From assembly GCF_019320115.1 (NCBI RefSeq), contig NC_089583.1:83779928-83843927 (forward strand): 64,000 bases of DNA. Reading direction: 5' to 3'. The notes under the pieces were generated by a model. It made no database searches and was not told the origin of the DNA. It saw nothing but the letters and a program-made list of their open reading frames with translations. The stretch comes from Miscanthus floridulus (taxonomy: Eukaryota; Streptophyta; Magnoliopsida; Poales; Poaceae). This document shows, piece by piece, positions 47,348 through 60,974 of this stretch. Position numbers and translations under genes: made by a program. Each line of letters starts with the position of its first letter. The stretch's first letter is position 1.

Positions 47348-48176
47348 TGATGAGGACATCACTCTGTCACATACAAGCCAAGGATAGGAGGAGGTCGAGC
47401 ATGGGCATCCAATTCATCTTTCTCATGGTGGAGGCTCAGTCCAACTGAAGTTGGAGCCCATCTCGAGTTATAGGACCAGTCTGTCATAAAACTGGTCACA
47501 CGAGCGCGTTCGGGCTCCGTTTTCGACGATCCACATATGGATGGAAAGCTAATTAGTTAAGGAAACCAATGCAAGTGGTCTCACGTCAAAATCCCTTCAG
47601 AATCAATAGGAATCGTCAAAACAAGTCAGCGTCCAGAATCTACCTGGGTGCTGCGACACCATCTTTTGGTCCATTGGACCGTGTATCATGTTTAGGCCCA
47701 TTAGGGGCGTGTCCAGGGGGGTGACGCCCAAGACTCTATATTATACCTCCGTCACTCTCGTTAGGGTTTTGGATTTTGTTTAGTTCTTGATTTCCTCATG
47801 AAACAGACGTCGTTTTGCTACAACTGTGCCGCCAAGGCCGCTTGCTGTGAACCAGGGCCTCGGTTCTTTATCTTGTTCACCTGTGGCGATTAGTCCTTTC
47901 GAATAAAGACTTAAACTTCTTCTCGTTATCATAAGCCTCATATTTATTTGCAATTTCAAATTGCGTTCATCCCGTTCTTACTTGTGTTCTCGATTCATTT
48001 GTAGGAAAGCCTTCTTGGCGAGATCAATCGCGTTTGCGTGGTTGATAACCAATAGAGCAGTGGTGTAACGGTTATGAGGATCCGAAAGTCTTGGTTCGAA
48101 GCCTAGATCATGAACATCAAGTCTACATCAATCGACGCTATCATACCTATCGAAAGATCAGGCCTTGTTTACATCA
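47348..48176 (+). repeat. 5' LTR of the CRM-like element
   Basis: 829 bp, matching 51449-52281 throughout ('agtccaactgaagttggagc', 'gacgcccaagactctatatt'). The TATA-like 'tctatattatac' lies at about 47736. Confidence 0.88.
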
Positions 48177-48178
48177 AG

Positions 48179-48192
48179 TGGTATCAGAGACC
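48179..48192 (+). promoter_or_regulatory. Primer binding site of the CRM-like element
   Basis: TGGTATCAGAGACC two bases after the LTR, initiator tRNA-Met type. Confidence 0.85.
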
Positions 48193-49358
48193 TTGTCGCC
48201 CATTGGGTATTCTTTTATTCTCCCTTTTAGATTGTTACTGTTTTTGTATTACCTATAGTCCATAAAAAGCCAAAAAAATATACACCGCCTCATATTCCCT
48301 GTCCTATAGCCTCGTTGTACCGTGCAATTTCGTTTCTGTTTTGCATTGTTGAGTTTGTGTTCTTGGGCAAGTTCTGGTTGCTGGTTTTAGATCGTTTTTA
48401 GTCCAGTTTGTGTCTTTTCCTTTGTTTTTTATCATAATCCGTGAACACCTTCAAGTCTTGTTGTGTTTCCTTTGTATCCATCAAACCCTAGTCCACGCCA
48501 TCTAATTTGTTACACTTATCTTTACTGTCTGCATCTATCCATAGCCGCTGCAACAACTTTTACGCGCATTGTTCCCGTTTTGTCCTCTAATTCGGAGTCA
48601 GTTCTCAAAATTGGTCTAGTTTTCGCATATGAACTCGGATTTCATCGGGTTTAGAAAAAATATTTTAGCCAAAACCTGGTCACAAGATCCTCTTTTCGTG
48701 GTCACCAGCTTTTTATCAATTTTGAGCACATCTTCTGAATTTTCCATAGACCACGCCTTTCACTTGTTTAAGCTCATATTTTTTGTGGTTACTTCTTTTG
48801 TGCTCCTAAGTGAAGAAAAAATATAAAAAAATAAAAATAAAAAGTCAAAGAATCCAAAAAAAAACAACAACCCAAAAATAGAGAAAAAAGAGAGAGGCAA
48901 AAGTATAACAATATCTAGAGGAGCACATAGAGAGCGCCATTTGAGCTATGTTTGCGTGTGCTGATTTCCGCCGTGTTTCTAATCATATTCCTACTATTCA
49001 CATCACTTAATACATCTGGTACTTGAAACGTGAATAGACCAGCAACTAAGACAAGTACTCGGGATACTTATTCAGCTTTGCTATTTAGTTATGAATATTG
49101 CTATTCCTTGCTACTATATTGTGCCTATCCAAGCTCTACTTTCTTCTAACCAAGTACAGGTTTGCCTTGCAACTATTACACTCAAGCTACAACGGTATCG
49201 TAGTCACCGACTGATTGCACCATCTGTTGCTTTGGTGAGAACACTTGTAAGACCGTGGTAAGACGCTTGAGAGTTGAGTGCCTTATTTTTCCTTGTCCAT
49301 AACCTAAGTAGTTGGTAGGGATAATACTATTTGTGTTGTCTTCTCCTTTCTACTAACC

Positions 49359-51329
49359 ATGTTAGAAAAAGCCAGAGGCAACGGCAAAGGAAACGAGGAC
49401 ACACCTACAGATTTCAATGATTGTGCTTCCAAGAATGAGCTTCGTGTCGTTCTTGATGACAAGCTTAATGAGATCCTTCAACGAATCACCAACTTGGCCA
49501 AGAGGATTGAAGATGTTGAACAATGACATCCTGAACCATGTCCTGAAGATGCTGATGATGATGATCTCAAAGGCGAGGATGCTGAGGAGGAGGATGGCGA
49601 TGTGGAGGCTGAAGCCGAAGCTCGACGTGCTGAGGATGCACGTAACCGTAATTGGTTGAACTTTAACCGATGTGGTATGGGAGGTAATAACCAAGGTAAT
49701 AATGATCATTTTTCTAAAACTAAGTTTAAGATACCTCTTTTTTCTGGTTCTGTTGATCCTAAAACATATTTAGATTGGGAGATGTCCGCATATCAAAAAT
49801 TTAGCTCCCATTAAGTACCTGAAGAATATAGAGTTAGACTTGCTACTAGTGAGTTTACTAGTTTTGCTCTTTTCTGGTGAAATGATATTTGCAATAATGT
49901 TAATGCTAATGCTAATGCTAATGCTCAAATACCTCAAACTTGGACTGTACTTAAACGATGAATGAAATTGAGATTTGTTCCTCCATACTATCAGCGTGAT
50001 CTGCGATTAAAACTACAATGTTGAAATCAAGGTAGTAAGACTATTGAGGAATATTATTAGGAGCTTTTAATTGGTCTAGCATGTAGTAACATACAAGAGG
50101 ATGAAATGGATAAGTGTTCTAGATTTTTTGGAGGTTTGTGTCGTGGAATACTAGATGTTCTTGACTATAAAGAATGGACTAGATTTTCTTAATTATATCA
50201 TTATGCTCTGAAATCTGAAAGGGAAGTACAGGGATGACAACCTATGCGTTCCACGACTTCGTCCACTCCTTCACGTCCAACTGAGGTAAGTAAAATTTCT
50301 AATGTGCAGACACCACCAGCGCCTGTAAAGAAGAGTTCTCCTATCACACCTTCTTTTAGTGGATCTGCAACACCTTCCTCTAGCAGCTCTTCTAAAGTTG
50401 TTTGCCACCACTACAAGGGCATGGGACATATTGCTAAAGAATGCCCCAGCAAACACGCATATATTGCTACCGATGATGGTGGGTGTGCTAGTGCTAGTGA
50501 TGAAGAGAATGAATTTGCACTTGCAACTGATCTTTATGCAGATAAATTTACGGATAGTGCTAAAGATCCTAATGAGGTAATTGATAGTGTGGCATGCATA
50601 GCAAACTAAAAATTAATCCTTGTTCAACGTGTTCTGAGTACACAAGTTGAGCCAGTAGACAAGCTATAGCGCCATAATTTGTTTCAAATGTTCCTCATTA
50701 TCAATAACTTTTGTGTTCGTGCTATAATTGATGGAGGGAGCAGCAATAACTTGGTAAGTTTTGAGCTTGTTAAGACCCTTGGTTTATCTACACGTGCTCT
50801 TCCACATTCATACCATGTTCAGTGGTTCAACAATAGTGGTAAGGCAAAGGTAACACAATCTGCTCGTGCGCATTTTTCTATCGGACCATACCATGATTAT
50901 GTTGATTTTGATGTTGTGCCTATGCAAGCTTGTTTACTTTTGTTAGGCCACCCTTGGCAATATGATAATAATGTTGTACATCATGATAGGCAAAATAGAT
51001 ATACTTTAATGTTTAAAGGAAAGACCATTATTTTACTTTCTTTAACTCCTGCTGAAATTGTGCAATATGAAAAGGAACTTGCTGAAAAGAAAAAGAAAGG
51101 CCATGATAAAGACTCTAGCAAACCAGTAAATGAACCATCAAGTAACATGAAAGAAGTTTTATTTTCTCTTAAATCTGCTCTTGCTGATCATGATGAACCA
51201 TGTTATGCTTTAACTTGTACATCGTCTATATGTCCACTTGGTCCTGCTTCTAGTTCTATGCTTCTTGTTGGTACTAACCTTTTGCAGAAGAAGAAGGATG
51301 AATTCCTAGCAGGGAGGCCACCTTGGTAG
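49359..51329 (+). pseudogene. CRM-like gag-protease, ten stops and no frameshift
   Basis: A single frame from ATG 49359 to 51329 (657 codons) with ten premature stops and no frame change. Order: an acidic Glu/Asp/Ala linker (about 49520-49625), a capsid-like region (KIPLFSGSVDPKTYLDWE), a zinc knuckle CHHYKGMGHIAKEC (near 50403), an acidic spacer, and an aspartic protease with IIDGGSSNNLVS (about 50724; usual DxG/GGS context) and LLLGHPWQYD. Each stop is one C-to-T or G-to-A change from a plausible sense codon (CGA, CAA, CAG or TGG). RT should follow 'DEFLAGRPPW' but the frame ends and only 119 bp remain to the LTR. Confidence 0.85.
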
Positions 51330-51448
51330 CCGCCTTTGCAAAGGATTGGGCGCCAAGATGAATGACTTCTTTTAAAGCCATCGTTGTTGTCATCCAATGG
51401 AGGAGACAATCTACTTCAGTCGATGATGACTTCAATTCAAGAAAGGGA

Positions 51449-52281
51449 GGATGAGGAGGATATCACTCCATCACATACAAGCCAAGGAGAGGAGGAGGTC
51501 TAGCATGGGCATCCAATTCATCATTCTCATGGTGAAGGCCTAGTCCAACTGAAGTTGGAGCCCATCTCGGGTTCTAGGACCAGTCTATCATAAAACTGGT
51601 CACACGGGCGCGTCCAGACTCTGTTTTCGACAATCCACATATGAATGGAAAGCTAATTAGATAAGGAAGCCAATGCAAGTGGTCTCACGTCAAAAGCCCT
51701 TCGAAATCAATGAAAATCATTGAAAGAAGTCAGTGTCCAGAATTTATCACGATGCTACGACACCGTCTTTTGGTCCGTTGGACCATGTATTATGTTTGGG
51801 TCCATTAGGGGCGTGTCTAGGGGGTGACGCCCAAGACTCTATATTATACTGCCGTCACTGTCGTTAGGGTTTTGGGTTTTGTTTAGTTCTTGATTTTCTC
51901 GTGAAACAAACATCGTTTTGCTACAACTATGCCGCCAAGGCCGCTTGCTGTGAACCAGAGCCCCGGTTCTTGATCTTGTTCGCCTGTGGTGATTAGTCCT
52001 TTCAAATAAAGACTTGGACTTCTTCTCGTTATCATAAGCCTCATATTTATTTGCAATTTCAGATTGCGTTCATCCTGTTCTTGTTTGTGTTCTTGATTCG
52101 CTTGCAGGAAAGCCTTCTTGGCGAGGTCAATCGTGTTCGTGTGGTTGATAACCAATGGAGTAGTGGTGTAATAGTTGCGAGGGTCCGAAATAGTCTTGGT
52201 TTGAAGCCTAGATCATGAACGTCAAGTCTCCACCAATCAATGCTATCATACCTATCGAAAGATCGGGCCTTGTCTACATCA
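51449..52281 (+). repeat. 3' LTR of the CRM-like element
   Basis: 833 bp, partner of 47348-48176, ending gtctacatca. Confidence 0.88.
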
Positions 52282-52294
52282 GGACAGGTCCCAA
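52282..52294 (-). mobile_element. 13-bp continuation of the interrupted Tat LTR
   Basis: ggacaggtcccaa continues the Tat LTR exactly where 47347 left off (compare the reverse complement of 8217-8229). The next base is the CACTA end. Confidence 0.7.
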
Positions 52295-52334
52295 CACTGG
52301 TGCAGCAAGGCTTTTTGCTCCCGGTTGGGAAACC

Positions 52335-55300
52335 TGTAACACCTCGGTGTTATGCCTGCATTTAGGCACTGCAAATCACGCATATCATGCATCATCAAGC
52401 ATCCAAATCATACATGCCTAATCATGTGAATAACAATTGAAACATTGTTTTGAAACATCTGAGACATGCGTGAAACCTGAATGTTGCATACACCTGTTAA
52501 GAATTGTTTTGCCCTGAATTTTTCTTGCTAGGTTAGTAAAACATGTTTGGCTACTATTGTAAATCATCTAGCAATGTTTAGTTCAATTTTTGGAGCAATG
52601 TTTGTATTCAAATTAATTCAAAATTTGGCTTCAAAAATAAATTCCAAAAAATTAGGGTTTTGAGCTAAACGTGGACTTTGGTGTTACAATTCAAAATCTA
52701 GAAAGAATTTGGCTTGGTCATAAAAGCAAAGTTGTAGAGAATTAAATTCTAAACAACTTTCATTTTTGGTACATTTTCAAAAGATGTCATTTTCTTGCTC
52801 AAAATAATATTTGAAAGCTGGCATTTAAAAATTTCTTGAAAATATAAATGGAAAAGGGGGTTTTTCTCATTCCGCGGGCCGCCGCCTCGCTTTCGGCCCA
52901 GCTACACAGGTGGCCCGGCCTGCCTTCTGCGCCGCGCCATTGCTCCCGCAGCGCTTCGCCTGGCCCAGCTGCCGCTTCGCCGGCCCAGGCCCACGCCGCG
53001 CCTCCCGCTCGCCCACACTCGCGCGCCTGCTCGCTGTCGCGCCGCGCCGCACGCCCGACCACGGCAGAACTCGCCCACCGCATGGCGGCCATGCGCCGTC
53101 GACGTCGCCGCACATCGCAGCTGGCCTGTGCCCGCGCCCACGTGCCCGCCTTCAACTGCTGGTGCCCGTGCGCTCGCTCACTCCCGCCCGAGCTTGCCTT
53201 CTTTCTCCTCTAGAGCCGAGAATCCCCGAGCTCTGCCCTCCGCCGCGCCCGCAGCTCCGCCAGCGTCGAGCTCCCGCACCACCGCGCCATTCCTGATTCC
53301 TCTCCGCCGCAGCTCCGCCTCGCTCATCGACACCTGGTGCTCGTGGTTGTGCCCATCGTTTGAGCCAAGGGAGCGCTTGTTCCCAGCCTTCGCCGCCGTC
53401 GGCCATGGCGCCACCATGCTCGTCCGCCTGGAACATCCCCTTCCTCCCCTTCTCGCCCTGCTTAGCTGCCTGCTCGCATTTGCCACGCCTCGTTAACCTC
53501 CTGCGCTCGCTCGCTTGCCCTGGCTCGACCGACCAATGCCGCGGCCGCTGGCCGAGCCGAGCCGCCGCGCCAGCGCGCACACCGACGAGGCTCTCTGCCT
53601 CCGCCAGCCAGCCAGGCCATCCGGCAAAGCTGCCGTGGGCCGAAGCCCTGCCAGGCCCGCCGCGCTCCCCTTTCGCTTGGACCACGTGGGCCAGAAGTGG
53701 GCCATGGGCCAGCTGTTTCCCACGGGCCGGCCCAGCATTGTTTAAAAAGAATTGTTTTCATTCATTCTTTATTATTTGAAATCTGAAATGGTTTGAAAAA
53801 TGTTTGGGTGCTCAAATTTGATCCAAATTTGTTGAAACAAATTTTGCTAGGTTCCTTATCATCAGATCTACTTGGGAAAATTATTGCATGTCATTTTTGG
53901 GATACTTTTCTGTAGGATTTTATTTAATCATGTATATTGCTGATAACTTGAAAAATGTGTAGAAAAATCTATAGCTTCAGAAAAATATGATTTCAAGTTT
54001 GTTAATCTTCTTATGTCATTTACTTCCTAGGAAAAATATGTTTTCATGCATGTACTATGGGAAAAGTTTAGGTTGTAGTTCAAATACCTTTAATGGCTGA
54101 TTTTTGTTATTTTTGCTAGAGAACAAATTTTGTATAAAAACATGCATGTGATAATTTTTGTACAGTCATTGTATGCTATGAAGAACCTAGGAAAAATATT
54201 AATTCTGTTGTTTGACACTTTTCACAGTTCAAGTATTTTTATGTATCAAAATCATGCCATAGTTTGTGATTTTTGTGTAGACTAATTCACTCATTCAAAC
54301 ACCATGAAAATCTGATGGTAGGCTAATTAGAGTAGTACCATGCTACTGTAATTTTCTCAGATTTTTATAAGCACCAGAAATATAGATTGCTGTTGTAGCC
54401 CTAATTAAAAGGAAATAAAACAATCCTCTTTAATACAAGGTTAGTTAATAATAATAGCTTGGTGTATCTTTGAGGCATTTCATAAGATATGTTGGCTTAA
54501 CATATTAGTAGTAGAAGAGAATGCAGTAGATGACATGTGCTGTAGTAGTTTCTTGGATGATGTTGACTACCTTGCATTTAAACATATCCATTGCATCACT
54601 CCTTCGATGCACCGTTTGCATAATCACTTACGCGCATTGCATCATACAGGATCGCAAACCGAGAACCCAGTCATCATACCCGAGGAGCCCGAGGAGCAGT
54701 TCGAGGTGCAACCGCAGGAAGTGCCAGAAAGCCGACGAGGAGGACGTTGAGGAACTTTCGGAGTGCCCCGATCACCGTTCGAGCTCCTTCGAGAGAGGCA
54801 AGCCCCGGAGCATTTTCTCCCAGTTTGCAATCATTTAATTAAATGCTTTACTTTAATTGATGCATTACATTCAGGAGTTGTTTGCAACCGTTTGCCTGCA
54901 TTATACATTGTTTACCTTTGTTATACTATATCCTTGTTACCCTGGTATCCGCAGTCGAGTCATTGGTTAGATGGCTTAGACCGGTAGAAGTCGGGTTGAT
55001 TCCTGTCACCTGCGAGCTATAGATGGTTACCTGGATCTGCTTGGATGACTATGAAGTCATGGTATAACTAAGTGTTAAATGAAGTTGAGACCGGACGGAG
55101 ACTTGCAGAGTTTTGGACTGTAGTGTTTCCGTCTGTGTCGATTAAGGACCGACCGTTGTTGGGCCTCGAGTCATGTTGAACGCATGCCTTACATTTAGCT
55201 GGCCGGATAAAGTACCTTCCGACCGCGAAGCTGGGAGATTTTCGGGCCGAGTAGATTGCCCGCAACGCACTGTGCCGAAGCAGGTGTGGTAGGACACGGG

Positions 55301-56275
55301 GGCGGGATGATAAGACCAAAGTGCAGTCGGTCGGCCCCCGGGTACATGTGGTTCCTGGCAAACTCGAGATTCCTGGAAAGTTGACTCGGTGATCAATATC
55401 TCACTTTAGGCGGGTGAGTGAGGTTTGTGTAAGGAATAAATCACCAGCTGGTTAGGAATCGATTCGAATCGCCATCGCTCCTGGATAGTGAGGCACTTGA
55501 CTTGAGTTACTTCATCGTAGTAATTGTTATGGAACACTTGGACAGTTATAATGAATATGACAGTATGGAAGTTGTTTTATGATCATTGGTTATCATTATC
55601 TGCTTAATCACATATTTACTCTAGTATAGGGTGCAAATCTAGTTGACAGGTTAATAATAATTAACTGGCAATAATGCTTTAGAAAGGTTCTTGCAATGTT
55701 AAAAATGCTTCTTGCGCAAATGAGTCAGCTACCCTACTATAAAGCCCTTCATAATCCTTGGTGTCATTTATTTTCGGTTATGTCGGGTAGTCTAGCTGAG
55801 TACCTTCTCGTACTCAGGGTTTTATTCCCACTTGTTGCAGGATGGGCAGATGTATTACGGATACTGTATCAATTGCCTGTATCCCACGATGGGTGATGCT
55901 TAGGACCATGGGCATGGTCATTCCTTCCATCTCATCTGATGCTTTTGTTGGAGATGATCATTCGCTGGCACTATATTTAAACTCCGCGTGAGTGTGTGTG
56001 TGGTTTGAACAAATGACTTCCGCTACTTTTATTCGAACTGGTTTGTAATAACTATGTTGAAACTCTGATGTATCTGAGGCTGTGAACTTTTATGTAATAT
56101 GTGATGGTGACCGCTAAACTTATTACAGTCTTGGCTGGAATGGAAGATGGTTTAAAAATCCTTCGTGATTTCACGGACCCGACCGGATTATACGGGCTTA
56201 AGTTGCGAAAAATCGTCTTGCTCTGACGGATGATTTTCTTACTTAATTTCCGTATAATTGATCGGTTCTGTTACA
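52335..56275 (+). mobile_element. 3.9-kb solo LTR (Del/Tekay-like), perfect 5-bp duplication
   Basis: Starts TGTAACACCTCGGTGTTA and ends ...cggttctgttaca; TGTAACA and TGTTACA are terminal inverted repeats. AAACC flanks both sides (52330-52334 and 56276-56280). It splits the CACTA subterminal repeat. It has a GC-rich part (52870-53740) with long Ala/Pro/Arg-rich frames on both strands and no domain. Very long LTRs starting TGTAACACC are typical of the Del/Tekay chromoviruses (family knowledge). Confidence 0.9.
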
Positions 56276-56490
56276 AAACCCCTTTAGTCCCGGTTTCCCA
56301 ACCAGGAGCACCAATCCGGGACTAAAGGTATCCTCCTTTAGTCCTGGCTTGACGCTTGGGACTAAATCCGGTTGGAAACACCAACCGGGAGTAAAGGGGG
56401 CCTCTAGGCCTGGCTAGGGACCGCCACGGGGCAGAACCTTTAGTCCCGGTTGGTGTTACCAACCGGGACTAAATGTCCCTCTTTTTTTTC
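56276..56490. repeat. CACTA subterminal inverted repeats
   Basis: Inverted pairs such as 'cctttagtcccggttggtg' with 'accaaccgggactaaa' at 56431-56474, and 'tagtcccggtttcccaacc' around 56285. These are presumed TnpA binding sites and siRNA hairpin sources. Confidence 0.85.
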
Positions 56491-57543
56491 TTTTTTCTGG
56501 TTTCTATTTTTGGTTTCTTTTTTCATTTAATGATTAGTTTTGATATTAAAATACATTTTCGAATACGCTGCTAATAGTAATATATGTGTACTTCACACAC
56601 GTAAGTGTTCGTTCGAACTTTGTACATAAATAACAAACGAATATACGCGTACATGCATATATATATATGATGATCATATATATACACATGTTATTTTATG
56701 TACACATAATATGTGCATATATATATATTACAAAGGTTTGATATATAAATTGTTTATGTCCTTAGCAATTCACTCCTCCAGATTTGGCATCCACGTTTTG
56801 TTCGGGTCATTGTAGAACTCGCCGTTGGGGTTGGTGACCTGGTCATTTAGAAATCCTGCTATAGTCTCTCAAATTGCTTTAAGTCGGTCAAGTCGTATGA
56901 CTCTTTCCCTCAACCATTCAGTCTTCAATAAAAGTTAAAGGAAAAAGTATTAATATATATATATATATGTATGTGTATTGCTCATGTAATTACTTATACA
57001 AATGAGAGCAATAAAGAAATTGTAAATATACGATCGAAATAATATAAAGGAAAAAGTATTTATATACATACTTTGAGTTGCTCTTTAGGAGTTCTCTTTG
57101 AGTATGCCATGATGAACTCGCAAACATAGTATCTGCAGTAGTTGTTACCCTGCTCCTGCCTTAGAACCCACTTTTACGACAAAAAAATCAATTAGGGTGA
57201 ATTAAAATCATCATATGGTGTTAATTGAATATAAATGTGTAGTTATAGTACTTACTTTGTGTGCGATTACACCCAGTGACACTTTGCAATGTTTTATTTT
57301 TTGTTCCTCAATGAACCTTTTCCAAACCCTGCTCCTAATAAAATAAAAAAAGAATTTAACCTTTAATAATTGTTGAGAGATCGGCGCCATTATATATATA
57401 TATGTTGTTATAGAGAAACTAAATTAATTACCCTTGTATAATATCTATCATGTCTTGATACTCCGTTTGCGGTTTTCTCAACGAGTCTAAGATTTTCAAT
57501 TTACTATTGGCCATATCGATGACCATCAATATCCAGTGATTGC

Positions 57544-57661
<118 letters not shown>

Positions 57662-58821
57662 GTAACTAGCTAGTAAGGAAATATTGATGTCCCATATATA
57701 TGATCGATATTAATTACTTATAATAACACTCACTTGAAGTTGTAGGGGAAGAGTATCTCCTTCTTGTCGCGTTGGTTCACTAAGAAATTCATGAGATTTC
57801 TCTCAGGTTAAGGCTTATAATCCTTCGAGGGGTTAGGGTGTTTGTATACGACATACGGATCAACGAACCCAACATCATTATCCTTTCTCTTTCTAAGTTC
57901 TATCATCTCATATCTGCATATATGAAAATTGTGAATATATATTGTGAATATATAATAAAGAAATTGTGAATATAGTAGAAAATAATCACACTTACAGACA
58001 ATAGCAGCTAATGAGACTTTTGTCGAGAGAGTCCAGGTGGCATAGTTGGTGTAATTTTGGAAGCTCGACATAGATAATGTCATTGCCACGGAAGTAATGG
58101 TGGTTTCTAATTCTAACAGAAAAATAGATTTGTCCCGCATCAGACGTCGACATGAACCACCCATTTAGCAGGTATATTTGCGTACCCAGTTCACCTAATT
58201 TCTCTAGGTTGTATAGACTCTGGCCTGGTACAAATTTTTTGTAAGGATCCACTTCCGGAGCAGATGGTCCTTCAGCGAGCACTTTGGCAAGGTTCAAACC
58301 AGTGTCCTCATAAAACCGAAGAAACGACTCATAGCCGCCTACCTCCTCCACTAAGTTTAAGTTTGAACCATATTCATTAGGAACGACAAGGGGGGGGGGA
58401 TTGATTGTTGCGATTGTTGTCCGAGTTGTGCAACACCTTTCCTTACTCTCTTCTTTTTTTGTGCCGCCTCATATGACTTGGTGAGAGAGCGGTCATAGTC
58501 CGATATTGGTTGTTTCGCGGCGCTCTTAAGAGAATCCCATTTTTTTGTTCCAACTTCTTTCTTAGCTGATCTGGAGGTAGGAAGAAGTATGATGGCTCCG
58601 GGTTCTCCCTCGCTCACCGTGCCTGTTTTGCACCTTCAAAGAAATATGTCACTTCTTTTTGTACTGCATCCTTTAATTCCTGTTCACTTTTCTTATAAGA
58701 TAGTTTTTGGGGAATAACTGGATGAGTATTTGCTTTCTGCTTCTTTGCCGGTGGGCAGGGCAACGGCTTCATTTGTGGGGTGGACCTCTTAGGGGCTAGC
58801 TTCTTTAGAGGCGGGGGAGGC

Positions 58822-59020
58822 GTTGGAGACCGCCTTGGAGGCAGTGCAGACTTTGGAGGCCGTAGAGGCGTTGGAGACCTTGGTGGAGGAGTTGTGGACT
58901 TCCTTGGAGGCGGTGGAGGTGTTGGAGACCGCCTTGGAGGCAGTGCAGACTTTGGAGGCAGCAGAGGCGTTGGAGACCTCGGCGGAGGAGTTGTGGACTT
59001 CCTTGGAGGCGGCGAAGGAG
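58822..59020 (-). repeat. 99-bp coding tandem repeat, two copies (Pro-rich)
   Basis: Copies start at 58822 and 58921 ('gttggagaccgccttggagg') and encode Ser/Thr/Pro repeats such as RKSTTPPPRSPTPL. Confidence 0.9.
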
Positions 59021-60974
59021 TTGGAGATGGTGGGAATGCAGCAGTGCCTTCAAAGGCGTCATCATTGCCCTGAGCACTATGATGGTCGGGAGAAGCAACA
59101 ACTGGACTTTGGTTGGTGGAGGCCCTGCTTTGTGAGTACAAAAAATAATGAGATATAAGTAAATGCTTATTATGAGTCATGCCCATAGAAAATTATCAAA
59201 AAATTGTTTTGTTAACTTTTGTCCGCACCTAATGTCTACTGGCGGTGCAGCAGACGCCCTAGGGATAATGATGTAGCGCTTGCACCATAGTATATATGCC
59301 TTCTCTGCTTCTCCTAGAGTCTTCTCTCCATCACCTCTAGAAATGTCAAGAGATAGATCCTCATAACCTTTGCTCACTTTATCCACTGCGACCCTAGCAT
59401 ATCTAGGTTGTATTGGTGCCCCATGGATTCTTGGTGTCTTGGTAGGGTCTAGAGGAGTAAAAACACCGACAGCGACCTTGATTGTGTCATTCCCCCTTAG
59501 AACATGTAGCTCAATTGATGTCATTGGAGTAGTGACATCATTCACGGGGAAGCGTAGCGCTGCGTCATCTTGCTTTGGCAGCTCAGTGGAAGCGCAGCTG
59601 CTTTTCAACTGACCAGGGGGCTAATATTAACATTCATTCCTAGCTGTGATGCCTGCCTCTGGGCACTCATTGCTATCTGTACTTGCTTTCTGATTTCTTC
59701 CTACATTCTTGCTTCCATTGCTTTTTCTTATTCCTTTGCTTCAAGCACCATTTCCTCCAACATTATCACCTGCGCTGCTTGCTCCTCCTTGCTTCTCTAG
59801 CGGCTTCGGTAGGTTTCCCTATCATTAGGGAAACCATGAACCCATGGAGTGTTGCGTCCTAAGCCTCTAGTTCAGCCAGTGTGTTCAGCAGTCCCGATGG
59901 CATACGTCAGCTCATCCTTCTCTCTATTGGGCTTGAACACACCAATCTCTTTAGCTTCTATAGCAAAAGCCAATCGGCGTGCTGCTGTTTCGATTTTTTG
60001 CCCATACACTGCTAGACCGGTCTGTGGGTCGAGTCTTCCCCTATGACTGAAAAACCAATTATTCGAGCATGGGGGCCACTTGGCTGATTCTGGTTCGATC
60101 CCCTTGGCAATAATGTCCGCTTTCATTTTTTGCCACTTTGGAATGGCAGTATCGTAGCCACCTGATCTCATGTCATGGTGGTATACCTTTTTTTAGGCAT
60201 TCTCTTGGTTCCTTCTCACCCGTGCCTCACCCTCTGCTGATGTCTTGTACTCTACGAAATCATTCCAATAGGGCCTCTGTTTCGAGATCAGGCCCGTAGT
60301 AGTATTGAAATTCGACATTTCATTCTTCTTGATGTATGTGTTGTATAGGTGTTTCTTCCAAGTCTAAAATTGTGTGGCCATCTTCTTCATAGCCCACGAT
60401 CGAACTAGCTCCTTCAATTCATCATCGTTGATGTCATCATAATCATTCGCTTGCAATATGAAATGGGCAAGGATATCATTCCAGAGCAAATTCTTGTCAA
60501 CATCAGAGACAAAACTAACATTAGGCTCGTTGATCTTTTTCTTCTATTTACGGATACTGATCGGAATTTTGTCCCTTACCAGGTACCCATAGTGTTCCAT
60601 GAATTTCCTTTTATGTGGACTAAGTGGTTCGCCTGTCTTGATGTTGAATTCCGATATTATGTACCGGCCCTCCAGTGGTTTCCTCGGTCCTCGAACATTT
60701 TTGCTCTTCGCCGTTGTGGTCGCCGATCTAGAGGGCTACATATAAAAACAATAATAAATAAATATCTTTTGTACATAGAAATATATACAATATTCACATA
60801 TAAAATATATTTAGTATATATACCTCACCTGTATTTTCTTGTAAAACATTTTCTTGCTCATTTTCAGGAGCTAGGTGTTGACTTCCGTCATCGACATCCT
60901 GGTCACCAGCATTAGCAATAATATTCATCATTTCTTCCTCCATGTTGTCTCCCGGGGTAGCCATATCTAACAAA

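Larger units (their letters stand above)
47348..52281 (+). mobile_element. CRM-like chromovirus, non-autonomous (pol deleted)
   Basis: LTRs at 47348-48176 and ~51449-52281 are flanked by a perfect 5-bp duplication GGACA (47343-47347 and 52282-52286). The LTR start TGATGAGGACATCAC is like that of grass centromeric CRM/CRR elements (from memory). The primer site TGGTATCAGAGACC lies at 48179-48192 and the purine tract is aagaaagggagga before the 3' LTR. Between them only gag and protease are coded; RT, RNase H, integrase and the chromodomain are absent. The right LTR starts GG instead of TG through one change. Confidence 0.85.

Noticed and set aside
52799..53779. Several 80-177-codon frames in the GC-rich block
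   Set aside because: They lie inside the solo LTR bounded by AAACC duplications; no domains, and six frames are similarly open.
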